From: Siminovitchia terrae
GTDB lineage: Bacteria > Bacillota > Bacilli > Bacillales > Bacillaceae_C
Length of the DNA stretch: 64,000 nucleotides
Assembly: GCF_003605405.2 (NCBI RefSeq)
Contig: NZ_QYTW02000010.1
Location: forward strand, 19,675-83,674
Reading direction: 5' to 3'
The position numbers and the translations under genes were made by a program. The stretch's first letter is position 1, and each line of letters begins with the position of its first letter. The notes below the pieces were generated by a model. That model was not told where the DNA came from and made no database searches. It saw only the letters and a list, made by a program, of their open reading frames with translations. This document shows positions 54,293 to 62,327 of the stretch, piece by piece.

Positions 54293-55216
54293 ATGGGTAG
54301 ACCAAAGAAAAAAAGAACGTGGCTAAAGGTTGTTCTTTTAATCATTCTAATCGGTATTGTCGGAGTCGGAGCGTACGGCTACTCAATTTACGATAACCTT
54401 CAAAAGACGGCGAAGGGTTTGCACACACCTATTGATCGGAGTCCGGTTGTCGAAAGGACATCTAAGCTTGATATGAAGAAAAAGGAGCCTTTTTCCGTAT
54501 TGATGCTTGGAATTGATGAGAGGGAAGGGGACAAGGGTCGTTCAGATACGATGATTGTCATTACAGTTAATCCTGAGAAGAAATCAATGGAAATGCTGAG
54601 TATTCCTCGTGATACTCGGGTGGAGATTGTTGGAAAAGGGATGGATGATAAAATCAACCATGCTTATGCTTTCGGTGGTGTGGAAATGTCCATGAATACT
54701 ATTGAGAAGTATTTGGATATTCCTATTGATTACTATGTGAGGATGAACATGGAAGGATTTAAGGAAATTGTTGATGCTGTAGGAGGAATCACGGTCAATA
54801 ATGATTTGGACTTTTCTGTGAGTACCACTCATTTTCCAGAGGGAGAGATTTCCTTGAACGGTGAGGAAGCCTTAAAATACAGCCGCATGCGTAAAGAGGA
54901 CCCTCGTGGCGACTTTGGTCGCCAGCTGCGTCAGCGGCAAATTATTCAAGCTGTCATGAAAAAAGGAGCAAACGTTTCTACCTTATGGAAATATGATGAT
55001 ATGCTGAAAGCCGTCGGCAACAACGTAGCGACAAACATTTCCTTTGATGAGATGAAGAGTATTCAGAAGAACTACGCTGAAGCGCGTCATCATGTGGAAC
55101 AGATTGAAATTGAAGGCAGCGGTTCAAAAATTGATGGTGTTTGGTATTATAACGTTCCTGAAGAGGAGCGGGTGAGTGTCCAAAATAAGTTGAAGGAGCA
55201 TTTGGGGCTATTATAA
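54293..55216 (+). CDS. LytR-CpsA-Psr (LCP) family polymer-peptidoglycan ligase
   Basis: 307 residues. One N-terminal helix (LKVVLLIILIGIVGVGAYGY) and an extracellular LCP domain: PFSVLMLGIDEREGDKGRSD, IVITVNPEKKSMEMLSIPRD, DKINHAYAFGGVEM, DYYVRMNMEGFKEIVDAVGGI, LKYSRMRKEDPRGDFGRQLR. The acidic and Arg residues for Mg and pyrophosphate binding are intact. Close behind the exopolysaccharide operon, it may attach that polymer or teichoic acid to the wall. A truncated, frameshifted relative of its second half lies at 61573-62087. Confidence 0.92.
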   Translation: MGRPKKKRTWLKVVLLIILIGIVGVGAYGYSIYDNLQKTAKGLHTPIDRSPVVERTSKLDMKKKEPFSVLMLGIDEREGDKGRSDTMIVITVNPEKKSMEMLSIPRDTRVEIVGKGMDDKINHAYAFGGVEMSMNTIEKYLDIPIDYYVRMNMEGFKEIVDAVGGITVNNDLDFSVSTTHFPEGEISLNGEEALKYSRMRKEDPRGDFGRQLRQRQIIQAVMKKGANVSTLWKYDDMLKAVGNNVATNISFDEMKSIQKNYAEARHHVEQIEIEGSGSKIDGVWYYNVPEEERVSVQNKLKEHLGLL

Positions 55217-55229
55217 GCAATTTAAAGAG

Positions 55230-55261
55230 GAGCCTGGAATTTCTATGGGAATTCTAGGCTC
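55230..55261 (+). terminator. Hairpin after the LCP gene
   Basis: GAGCCTGGAATTTC and GGAATTCTAGGCTC form a long, nearly perfect stem 14 bases after the stop. No T-run follows, so termination is plausible but not certain. Confidence 0.5.
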
Positions 55262-55367
55262 ATCTGCTTGTGATTACGTGGACGGAAGTTTAACTCGAGG
55301 CCTGCTATTGGTATCCGAGATCCACCAAGGGTACTTATTGGACAAATAAATGGAGTTTTGTTGAAAG

Positions 55368-55401
55368 CAAAAAACACTGAAAATCTAAATGGTTTCAGTG
55401 T
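55368..55401 (-). terminator. Terminator of the AraC-type regulator gene
   Basis: On the minus strand ACACTGAAA and TTTCAGTGT form a 9-bp stem followed by TTTTTGC. Confidence 0.75.
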
Positions 55402-55444
55402 TGTAATAGGGGGCAGCGTCAGACCTGAGTTTAAGTCATACTAT

Positions 55445-56461
55445 TTATCTGGAGATTATTCCGATCCCCCCTGTGGCAGTTTCTTTTGGGCTTCGGCCGT
55501 ATATTGATTTATATAATTGAGAAAATCTACCTACGTTATAAAACCCCCACCGCATGGCTATTTCCGTTACTGTCTCACCTGTATAAAAAGCATTTTCAAG
55601 TTGCTCATGAGCTCGCTGCATTCGAATATTTCGCACATATGTCATTGGACTGACACCCAAGTGTTGTTTAAAACCAATTTGAAGTGAGCGTGCACTTATT
55701 CCCGCATAGGTGGCGAGATCTGCCAATTCAGGTAACTCATGTGCATTCTCCTCAATATAATCTTTCACCTTTTGAACAAGCATTTTACCAGGACTTTCAT
55801 TTTTTCGGTGGGTATCGTAAATTTTTTCGGTATAAGAATTTGAACTAGCCAACAGAAAATTGGTCATTACTAACGATTCAATATTGCGCCGCGCTGTAGG
55901 TGTCAATATGAGTGTGCTTTGTTCCTCCCATTCTGCCTGTAGAAGAATGCAAGCTCGGAGTAAGCTCCTTCCCGCAGTATTTTGTAAATTAAATGTTAAA
56001 TCAAAATTTATTGGATCATCTACACTTTCATTAATTAATGCAGACAAATGGTTTTCCAGCTTATCTCGCGGAAATTTCAAAGCATATTGCTTTGCATCTT
56101 TTGACCACAGGATACTTGCTTTTTGGTCTGGAAGTAATACCGCTCCACTTTTCATCCCTTCTGTTATCGAAGACTTGCCATTTCGACTTATGCAACTTTT
56201 ACCTGCTATGGTAATATTCACATGGTAGCATGGTGGCAACGGTGGTAACAGAATCTCAGCATCCACTCCATAAGTTAAGTATCCAAAGGTAAGCATTGTT
56301 CCTTCTACTGCATTCAATTTAGCTTTTACTGCTGTCCCTTGCACTGGAACGAGTGAGTGCTCGCAATATACTTCTGATACTAATGATTGTGAGAAGTCGA
56401 CATCATTCGATTGGAGTAGGTTAAAGTTGCTTAATGGCTCGTTTCCACGTAATAATGGCAT
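55445..56461 (-). CDS. AraC-family transcription regulator
   Basis: 338 residues. The N-terminal about 200 residues resemble the AraC_binding_2 ligand domain (CHVNITIAGKSCISRNGKSS..GMKSGAVLLPD). The C-terminal about 100 residues carry the two helix-turn-helix motifs: LPELADLATYAGISARSLQIGFKQHLGVSP and, after a linker, VTEIAMRWGFYNVGRFSQLYKSIYGRSPKE. Probably an activator of the neighbouring flavin-enzyme genes; the duplicated 40-bp element upstream of two of them is the likely target. ATG at 56461 follows GAGGAGG; a longer in-frame start lacks an RBS. Confidence 0.88.
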   Translation of the reverse strand: MPLLRGNEPLSNFNLLQSNDVDFSQSLVSEVYCEHSLVPVQGTAVKAKLNAVEGTMLTFGYLTYGVDAEILLPPLPPCYHVNITIAGKSCISRNGKSSITEGMKSGAVLLPDQKASILWSKDAKQYALKFPRDKLENHLSALINESVDDPINFDLTFNLQNTAGRSLLRACILLQAEWEEQSTLILTPTARRNIESLVMTNFLLASSNSYTEKIYDTHRKNESPGKMLVQKVKDYIEENAHELPELADLATYAGISARSLQIGFKQHLGVSPMTYVRNIRMQRAHEQLENAFYTGETVTEIAMRWGFYNVGRFSQLYKSIYGRSPKETATGGIGIISR

Positions 56462-56541
56462 GACTATCCTCCTCGATAACCTTAACTGAACCAGAACAAA
56501 GGGGGCTGTAGACAAACAATTAGTGAATAAATGAATTTTAT

Positions 56542-56555
56542 AGAAAGCGCTTTCT
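56542..56555. promoter_or_regulatory. cre-like palindrome upstream of the AraC gene
   Basis: AGAAAGCGCTTTCT is a perfect 14-bp palindrome matching the CcpA cre core (GAAAGCGCTTTC), about 80 bases upstream of the regulator start. TAGAAAGC here also pairs with GCTTTCTA at 56564-56571, so it could instead belong to a terminator of the flavin reductase gene. Confidence 0.4.
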
Positions 56556-56710
56556 TCGAGAGGTGCTTTCTATTATATATTACAAATCTTCCATAGCTCA
56601 ATATATTTTTTTGAGTTTAATTTTTGATTCAATGTTTCAACATTCCAGCTCAACCTATGTCAAAGTCGTGTGTTTTGTAGCGTTCAATGTCTATCCGCTT
56701 GCTTCTAATA

Positions 56711-57190
56711 CTAAACTGGAACAACGCTTACCTGTTTTTGGTAATAAAACATCGGCTTATTTTCAGTTCTTTGTAAATCAATGACCTCGCCTATTAAGAT
56801 AAAATGATCACCAGCGTCCACTTCTTGGAATTTTTTACATTCCAAAACGGCGAACACTCCTTCCAAGATGGGGAGGTGATTAGATGATTTTGTCCACGAT
56901 ACTTTTGAGAAACGATCACTTTCTGTACTATTCGCAAATATAAAGCATTCTTCTTTTTGATGCCCCGATAAAATATTTACGGCAAATTTATCGGAGTGAA
57001 GGAACGCTTTCAAACTATTTGACTTTTTATCAATGCACCATGATACCAGCAATGGATTTATTGAAACAGAGGCAAATGAGTTAACGGTTAATCCTACTGG
57101 CTTGTTATCAATCATTGTTGTTACAATAGAGACGCCAGTTGGATAACTGCCCATAATTTCTTTAAATGTCTTATCCACAAAAAAGCACAT
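56711..57190 (-). CDS. Flavin reductase (HpaC/RutF-like)
   Basis: 159 residues, Flavin_reduct family. FKEIMGSYPTGVSIVTTMID, KPVGLTVNSFASVSINPLLV, FAVNILSGHQKEECFIFA and GDHFILIGEVIDLQ are the conserved blocks. Supplies reduced FMN/FAD to a two-component monooxygenase, most likely the LLM-type enzyme of this island. Start uncertain: ATG at 57190 touches the GAAGGG RBS, while the in-frame GTG at 57178 has it 12 bases upstream. Confidence 0.88.
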   Translation of the reverse strand: MCFFVDKTFKEIMGSYPTGVSIVTTMIDNKPVGLTVNSFASVSINPLLVSWCIDKKSNSLKAFLHSDKFAVNILSGHQKEECFIFANSTESDRFSKVSWTKSSNHLPILEGVFAVLECKKFQEVDAGDHFILIGEVIDLQRTENKPMFYYQKQVSVVPV

Positions 57191-57207
57191 CCCTTCAGTA
57201 ATATTGA

Positions 57208-57501
57208 TTAATATACATGTTCATAACTCCTATCACTTTCGCTCCAATATTCATTTAATCTCTCTGTTAATTTTCCACTTCCGAACTTTATCCTTGTTTG
57301 TTCCTGATGATGGAAGTCTACAGCTATGTGTTCTAAAAAGGCTAATATTTCTTTTCGGCGGTTCATAATATTCTTTACGCCTTTTGTATAAAACCAATGA
57401 TCAATCGTATTATAGATACCGCGGTTTATACCAAATTGTTCATTGCAAAGCTTCTGAAAAAAATAGTCTGTATAGTGAATAGTTTTATGGCTAAAGTGCA
57501 T
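57208..57501 (-). CDS. Hypothetical 97-residue protein in the flavin-enzyme island
   Basis: Unrecognised family. Rich in His and aromatic residues (MHFSHKTIHYTDYFFQKL, HWFYTKG, FLEHIAVDFHHQEQTR), no signal peptide or membrane helix. An excellent RBS (GAAGGAGG 6 bases before ATG) and tight spacing (17 bases) to the flavin reductase support a real gene. The His pattern might bind a metal; otherwise function unknown. Confidence 0.6.
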   Translation of the reverse strand: MHFSHKTIHYTDYFFQKLCNEQFGINRGIYNTIDHWFYTKGVKNIMNRRKEILAFLEHIAVDFHHQEQTRIKFGSGKLTERLNEYWSESDRSYEHVY

Positions 57502-57565
57502 TATTGAACCTCCTTCAATAAGCAACTGAGATCACAGTGAATCAAGGAAGATATGAATCTGAATA

Positions 57566-57588
57566 GGCAGCTGGAAAGTTTAGCTGCC
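57566..57588 (-). terminator. Hairpin between the aldehyde dehydrogenase and the 97-residue gene
   Basis: GGCAGCT and AGCTGCC form a 7-bp stem with a 9-base loop. A weak terminator or processing hairpin; no long T-run on the minus strand. Confidence 0.45.
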
Positions 57589-57701
57589 TTATCGTGTTAA
57601 AATAATTTACGCCTCCATTGACGAGGTTTTTCTGTGTGAGTCAATCAATCTCAATGGCCACTTTAAACCGCTTTTGGTGAGACTCTCAATTGGGAAAAAT
57701 C

Positions 57702-59171
57702 TTAATTTGTTGCCTGAACTACATGCTTATATTCTTGAAATTCAGCTAGTGCTGTCAACCCGTTCAAGCGGCCAATTCCACTTTGTTTGAAGCCGCCTTC
57801 TTCAAACTGATCAAATACGACTGCCCATGCATTTATCCAAACGGTGCCTGCATCAATCTTATTCGGCATTCGTATTGAACGGTCACGGTTCGATGTCCAA
57901 ATGGATGCTGATAAACCATAGTCGGTTGCATTGGCTCTTTCAATAGCTTCCTCGTCGGTTTCAAAAATTTCAAAGCTTGCTACAGGACCAAATATTTCTT
58001 CCTGAATGAGTGGAGAATTCAAATTTTGTGTTGCAAGTAAAGTTGGACGGTAATATGCATCGCTCTCTGAAACTACCGACATCTCTGTTTTCCCTCGACC
58101 GCCACGGACAATCACTTCTGCCCCGCCAGCAATCATTTCTTCGACCTTTTGATCAACACGGACCGCATTGGCCGCATCAATAAGCGGGCCCATCTGGCTG
58201 TTAGGGTCATTTCCAGGTCCTACTTTAACGGTCAATAGGGCTTCTGTCAGCCGTTTACGCACCTCTGCAGCAATGCCACTTTGGACGAGGATTCGGCTAC
58301 CAGTCATACAAAACTGACCTGTGAATGTTGTTATTCCCGCCACCAGGGTTGGGATGGCAGCGTTTAAATCGGCATCATTAAAAACAATCATTGGTGTTTT
58401 TCCGCCCAATTCCAGCGACATCCGCTTTAAACGCTTGGAACAACCTTCCATTATTTTGCGCCCAACCTGAGTACTTCCCGTATAACTAATGACGTCAACT
58501 TCCTTCGCCTCAATAAGCTTTTTCGAAACAATATCGCCTGATTCCGTTATGATGTTCAGCACCCCAGCAGGTAATGAAGGTGTGTCAGCAATAATCTCTG
58601 CAAGCAAGCCGTTCACCAATGCTGTTTGGGCCGGCATTTTAATCACACATGTACAGCCCGCAGCAAGTGCTGGCGCAAACGACCGTACAGATAGGATAAC
58701 AGGTGAATTCCATGGGACAATCACACCAGCAACACCGATAGGTTCACTGATCAATGTTGAATGAAGATCTTGTCGAATTTGGGCTGATTGACCAGTGTCT
58801 GTCAATGCAAGAGCGGCATAATAACGAAGTTTTGGTGGTGTCAGACTGAATTCAAATTCCGCCTCCCCAATTACCTTGCCATTTTCTTTGGATAGTAGTT
58901 GAATAATTTCCTCATGCCGCTTTTCGAGTTGATCTGCAAGGTCATTTAAAGCTTTTGCACGCATATGGCGATTATGACGCCATTCCGTGTGAACAAAAGC
59001 ATTCCGGGCAGCTTGAATGGCCTCCTCAACATCCGCTTCACAAGGCTCATAATAATATCCGATTACTTCCCCATTTATCGGTGATTTAGTTTCATTCTTT
59101 TGATCAGACTTTCTCCATTCACCATTTATTAAATTAGCTTTTACAGGTAAAGCTCCTACTCTACTTGTCAT
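57702..59171 (-). CDS. NAD(P)-dependent aldehyde dehydrogenase
   Basis: 489 residues, full length. VIVPWNSPVILSVRSFAPAL (cofactor loop), SYTGSTQVGRKIME, RMSLELGGKTPMIVFNDADL (general-base Glu), TGQFCMTGSRILV (nucleophile Cys) and QEEIFGPVASFEIF are intact. Oxidises an aldehyde, probably one released by the flavin monooxygenase encoded just upstream. ATG at 59171 has AGGAG 8 bases upstream; two earlier in-frame starts sit too close to that RBS. Confidence 0.93.
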   Translation of the reverse strand: MTSRVGALPVKANLINGEWRKSDQKNETKSPINGEVIGYYYEPCEADVEEAIQAARNAFVHTEWRHNRHMRAKALNDLADQLEKRHEEIIQLLSKENGKVIGEAEFEFSLTPPKLRYYAALALTDTGQSAQIRQDLHSTLISEPIGVAGVIVPWNSPVILSVRSFAPALAAGCTCVIKMPAQTALVNGLLAEIIADTPSLPAGVLNIITESGDIVSKKLIEAKEVDVISYTGSTQVGRKIMEGCSKRLKRMSLELGGKTPMIVFNDADLNAAIPTLVAGITTFTGQFCMTGSRILVQSGIAAEVRKRLTEALLTVKVGPGNDPNSQMGPLIDAANAVRVDQKVEEMIAGGAEVIVRGGRGKTEMSVVSESDAYYRPTLLATQNLNSPLIQEEIFGPVASFEIFETDEEAIERANATDYGLSASIWTSNRDRSIRMPNKIDAGTVWINAWAVVFDQFEEGGFKQSGIGRLNGLTALAEFQEYKHVVQATN

Positions 59172-59246
59172 AACCATCACTCCTAACGAACTATTGAGGG
59201 TGGAAGGGCTTACAAATAATAATGTGTAATCCCTTCCTTTTATAGA

Positions 59247-60377
59247 TTAGTAACGCAGTCCCGCTTGTTTCATCAATGGTAAAATTTTCTCTCCGAAAAA
59301 CTTCAAATCTTCATGATAGTCTAGGAATCCCAATAGCATTCCATCGACACCAGCTTCCGAAATTTTTATAAGCTGTTCAACGATTTGTTCTGGGGTTCCA
59401 ATTAATGGGTATCCCCCATAACCTGTAATAAACCTTTCTTGCATGGCTTTAATTTGTTCAAAGGATTCACTTTCTGATCCTAAACCTTTAGAGACGCTTT
59501 CCGCGACACTCCAGTCCCCCATATCAAGAATTTGTTTATAAAGTTCTTGAGTTTCCTTTTCCGTCTCACGGCTAATGATGTTTCCATAACTTAAGATGCC
59601 CAAGTTTTTACCATGATTCCGGGAAATTCCACGTACGCGTGCAGCGGTTTCTTTTGCCTCTTCTGGAGTAGCAAAAGCAATAAAGTTAAAGTCACACTCC
59701 CTTGCACAGAACTCTAAGCCCGCAGGTGAGTTTCCTGCATTAACGAGCACCGGATAAGGTTCTTGAATTGGCTTAGGCTCTGCTTCAAGACGTTTTAAAT
59801 CAAAAAATTTCCCTTTGTAATCAAATTCCCCCTCTACCGTCCAAAGTTTTTTCAAAATGTCTGTCCATTCGGAACCATACGCATAACGTTCATCGTGTTC
59901 ACGCTGTTTTACACCGAACATTCCCATTTCGGCTGCGTACCATCCCATAGTTAAGTTCAATCCAAATCTTCCACCTGAAATATGGTCAACTGTAACAGAT
60001 TCTTTTGCTGCAACAACAGGATGTTTGGCAGGCACATGAATTGTAGAGAAAACCATAATTTTCTCAGTAGCTTGAGCCAGACCGGCAGCCCATGTGTGAG
60101 TTTCATAGTTTTCCCCGTTAAAATTGCTTTCTCCGCCCATTCCTTTATAACGTGCAATTGGAACCATTGCCTCAAATCCCAGATTTTCCGCCTGTTGTGC
60201 TATTTTAACTGTATGATCCCATGATACTTCGTAGGTTGAAGGAGCAAGCGATGCCATGACACCGTAACTACAATTGCTGCCAAATACACCAAGCTTCATT
60301 TTTTGATCATTAAATAGGGGGACCCCACTTTTAAGACGTGCTTCATATAATTCATCAGCAGTTAATACTTTACTCAT
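59247..60377 (-). CDS. LLM-class flavin-dependent monooxygenase (RutA/SfnG-like)
   Basis: 376 residues, luciferase-like TIM barrel. MKLGVFGSNCSYGVMAS, GFEAMVPIARYKGMGGESNF, THTWAAGLAQATEKIMVFST, TVDHISGGRFGLNLTMGWYA, VLVNAGNSPAGLEFCA and GMLLGFLDYHEDLKFFGEKI follow RutA-type enzymes (pyrimidine ring opening) and SfnG-type sulfone oxygenases closely in order and wording. Uses reduced FMN made by the reductases in this island. Substrate unknown; no other rut genes are present. RBS GAGGTGG. Confidence 0.85.
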   Translation of the reverse strand: MSKVLTADELYEARLKSGVPLFNDQKMKLGVFGSNCSYGVMASLAPSTYEVSWDHTVKIAQQAENLGFEAMVPIARYKGMGGESNFNGENYETHTWAAGLAQATEKIMVFSTIHVPAKHPVVAAKESVTVDHISGGRFGLNLTMGWYAAEMGMFGVKQREHDERYAYGSEWTDILKKLWTVEGEFDYKGKFFDLKRLEAEPKPIQEPYPVLVNAGNSPAGLEFCARECDFNFIAFATPEEAKETAARVRGISRNHGKNLGILSYGNIISRETEKETQELYKQILDMGDWSVAESVSKGLGSESESFEQIKAMQERFITGYGGYPLIGTPEQIVEQLIKISEAGVDGMLLGFLDYHEDLKFFGEKILPLMKQAGLRY

Positions 60378-60459
60378 TTTTTACCACCTCATCTTTAGTA
60401 GTTGGATATTGCCATTTTTTCTTGGGGTTATTTTTATATTATTTAAAGTTTCTGGGACA

Positions 60460-60499
60460 AACTACCCAAAAAACGAAACTAATCTATACAGATCACGAA
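60460..60499 (-). promoter_or_regulatory. Operator B: conserved 40-bp element upstream of the monooxygenase
   Basis: Plus-strand blocks AACTAC, AACGAAA, CTATACA and ACGAA occur with the same spacing as in operator A (61240-61279). The two ACGAA cores are 22 bp apart, about two helical turns, as expected for an AraC-type dimer on direct repeats. On the gene side both are followed by TTAAATA and TATA..AAATAAC, a shared -10 region. Confidence 0.65.
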
Positions 60500-60502
60500 G
60501 TG

Positions 60503-61051
60503 TTAACGTCCATGTACTTCGGCAAGGGGAGGCGGTCCCAACTGTATATCTGGGAGGCTTTGTGATAGGATCAAAGCACTGTCGACAAGCTGTACAATTT
60601 GGCTCATATTCTTAGCAGGAATTCCATCATTGAGGGACGGAGCAGTAAAATAACAAGTTGCTGGCACATAAAGCGCTCCAAACCATGAGAGGATATCAGT
60701 GATATGCCTTTCTACACCTAAATAATGTTCCGCCACATTCCCCACAACAAATAAACCGACTGGCTTTGAACGAAGGGAGCGAACAGGAAGAAGATCCAAT
60801 AGTTCCTTCAGGATTGCCGGTATGGACCCTCGAAACACAGGAGAAGCGATCAAAATGGAATTAGCTTCCTCTATCAAACGAAGAGATTCTTCTTCCCAGT
60901 AGAAGAACTTCCCGCTGTTATCCAACGAAGGTGCTATACGCTGTACTTGTGCACCTTTTGTAATTGCATACTTTTCTGCCACAGTCAAAACGGAAGCCAA
61001 ACGACCTGGTGGTGTAGGACTTCCATAGATAGTTACTAGTTTTAAATCCAT
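60503..61051 (-). CDS. NAD(P)H-dependent FMN reductase (SsuE/MsuE-like)
   Basis: 182 residues, flavodoxin-like fold. KLVTIYGSPTPPGRLASVL binds FMN phosphate; ILIASPVFRGSIPAILKELL, KPVGLFVVGNVAEHYLG and LSWFGALYVPATCY follow SsuE/MsuE-type reductases that serve alkanesulfonate monooxygenases. Likely delivers FMNH2 to the LLM enzyme downstream. A second, unrelated reductase (56711-57190) lies in the same island. AAGGAGG precedes ATG. Confidence 0.88.
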   Translation of the reverse strand: MDLKLVTIYGSPTPPGRLASVLTVAEKYAITKGAQVQRIAPSLDNSGKFFYWEEESLRLIEEANSILIASPVFRGSIPAILKELLDLLPVRSLRSKPVGLFVVGNVAEHYLGVERHITDILSWFGALYVPATCYFTAPSLNDGIPAKNMSQIVQLVDSALILSQSLPDIQLGPPPLAEVHGR

Positions 61052-61572
61052 AATGAAACCTCCTTAAGCTCATCTATTTTTTCATTCTCTGAATTCAAGC
61101 TGATGTAGAAAGTTCAGTGAGCTGGAAATCTGAGAAATTGATTCCATCTCTTCTTTAATAGTTTTCAAAATTGCTTAACCTGTGAAAAGTTTTATTTACC
61201 CCCAAGTTATTTATATAGTATTTAATTACTATCAAAATGAACTACTCGTATAACGAAAAGAGACTATACAAAATACGAAAACCAGCCATAGAAAGTAGTG
61301 GCATCCATCGTTTTTTCAAAAAACATTGGTTATATCAAATACCGTTTTTTGTATTTTCATGATAAAGGGATCAAACGGGGTCTATAAATGCCCTCAATTT
61401 TTTTGCAACAACCTACTATGTTTGAAACGAATCTTAGTGGATAGCTAAGCAGCTTTTTATGGAACGTCATAACATTTGACTACGTCAAACAGACTTTGGC
61501 ATGGCATGGACACCTTGGGGATGAACTGGTGATGGATGGATTGCTTGAATATCTAAACGATCCACAGGCGAA
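61052..61572. other. Intergenic region with operator A
   Basis: Control region of the FMN reductase gene. Apart from operator A (61240-61279) and an AT-rich promoter on the minus strand (about 61190-61230) I find no gene. The right part runs into the LCP pseudogene. Confidence 0.5.
61240..61279 (-). promoter_or_regulatory. Operator A: conserved 40-bp element upstream of the FMN reductase
   Basis: Shares blocks AACTAC, AACGAAA, CTATACA and ACGAA with operator B at identical spacing, while the bases between them differ. It lies about 190 bases upstream of the FMN reductase start, oriented as operator B, with the same downstream -10-like text. Confidence 0.65.
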
Positions 61573-62087
61573 ATGTCTGAGAAATATTTGGAAATTCTTA
61601 TTGATTACTATGTGAAGATGAACATGGAAGAATTTAAGGATATTGTTGATGGTGCTGGGGAAGTCATAGTAAACAATGATTTGGATTTCACCTATGAGGG
61701 ATCTCATTTTACAAAAGGGGAACTTGCTTTAAATGGGACCGAAGCATTAAAGTATAGTCGCATGCGCTATGACGATCCACGCGGAGACTTTGGTCCCAGC
61801 GGCGTCAGCGTCAAATTATTCAAGCTGTCATGAAAAAAGGAACAAATGCTTCTACCTTATGGAATTACGATGATATGCTGAAAGCTGTCGGCAACAACGT
61901 GGAGACAAATCTCTTCTTCGATGAGATGAAGAGTATACAGAAAAACTATGGTGAGGCACGTAAACATGTTGAACAATTGCAGATTGACGGAAGCGGAGCG
62001 AAGATTGACGGCATTTGGTATTATAACGTTCCTGAAGAGGAGCGGACGAGTGTTCAAAATAGGCTGAAGGAGCATTTGAGGTTGTAA
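61573..62087 (+). pseudogene. Truncated, frameshifted LCP family gene
   Basis: Collinear with the second half of the LCP gene at 54293-55216: EKYLEILIDYYVKMNMEEFK, LKYSRMRYDDPRGDFG and, in another frame, STLWNYDDMLKAVGNNVETN and IWYYNVPEEERTSVQNRLKE. Comparing DNA around 61793, GGTCCCAGCGGCG replaces GGTCGCCAGCTGCG, so one base is lost and the frame shifts. The transmembrane anchor and first half of the LCP domain are absent. Non-functional duplicate. Confidence 0.85.
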
Positions 62088-62121
62088 GAAAAATGGATTA
62101 TCTAAAATCTTCTTAAAATAA

Positions 62122-62160
62122 ATCAGACGAGGAAAACTAACCTCGCCTGATATTGCTTTT
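62122..62160 (+). terminator. Terminator-like hairpin after the LCP pseudogene
   Basis: ATCAGACGAGG pairs imperfectly with CCTCGCCTGAT, followed by ATTGCTTTT. Probably the old terminator of the duplicated gene. Confidence 0.55.
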
Positions 62161-62327
62161 GCATTTAAGAAATTTTAAAGATGTGCCCCTTAAAATTCCT
62201 ACCACGAATACCTCAGGATGCTTACGAAATTCATCAAATTTAGTTTCATTATTTCTCGACTTTAATCATTAGCGGTTCTTGTCAACAGTCGCTCCCAACT
62301 CAAGACAAACAGGTGATGCATGTAAAA

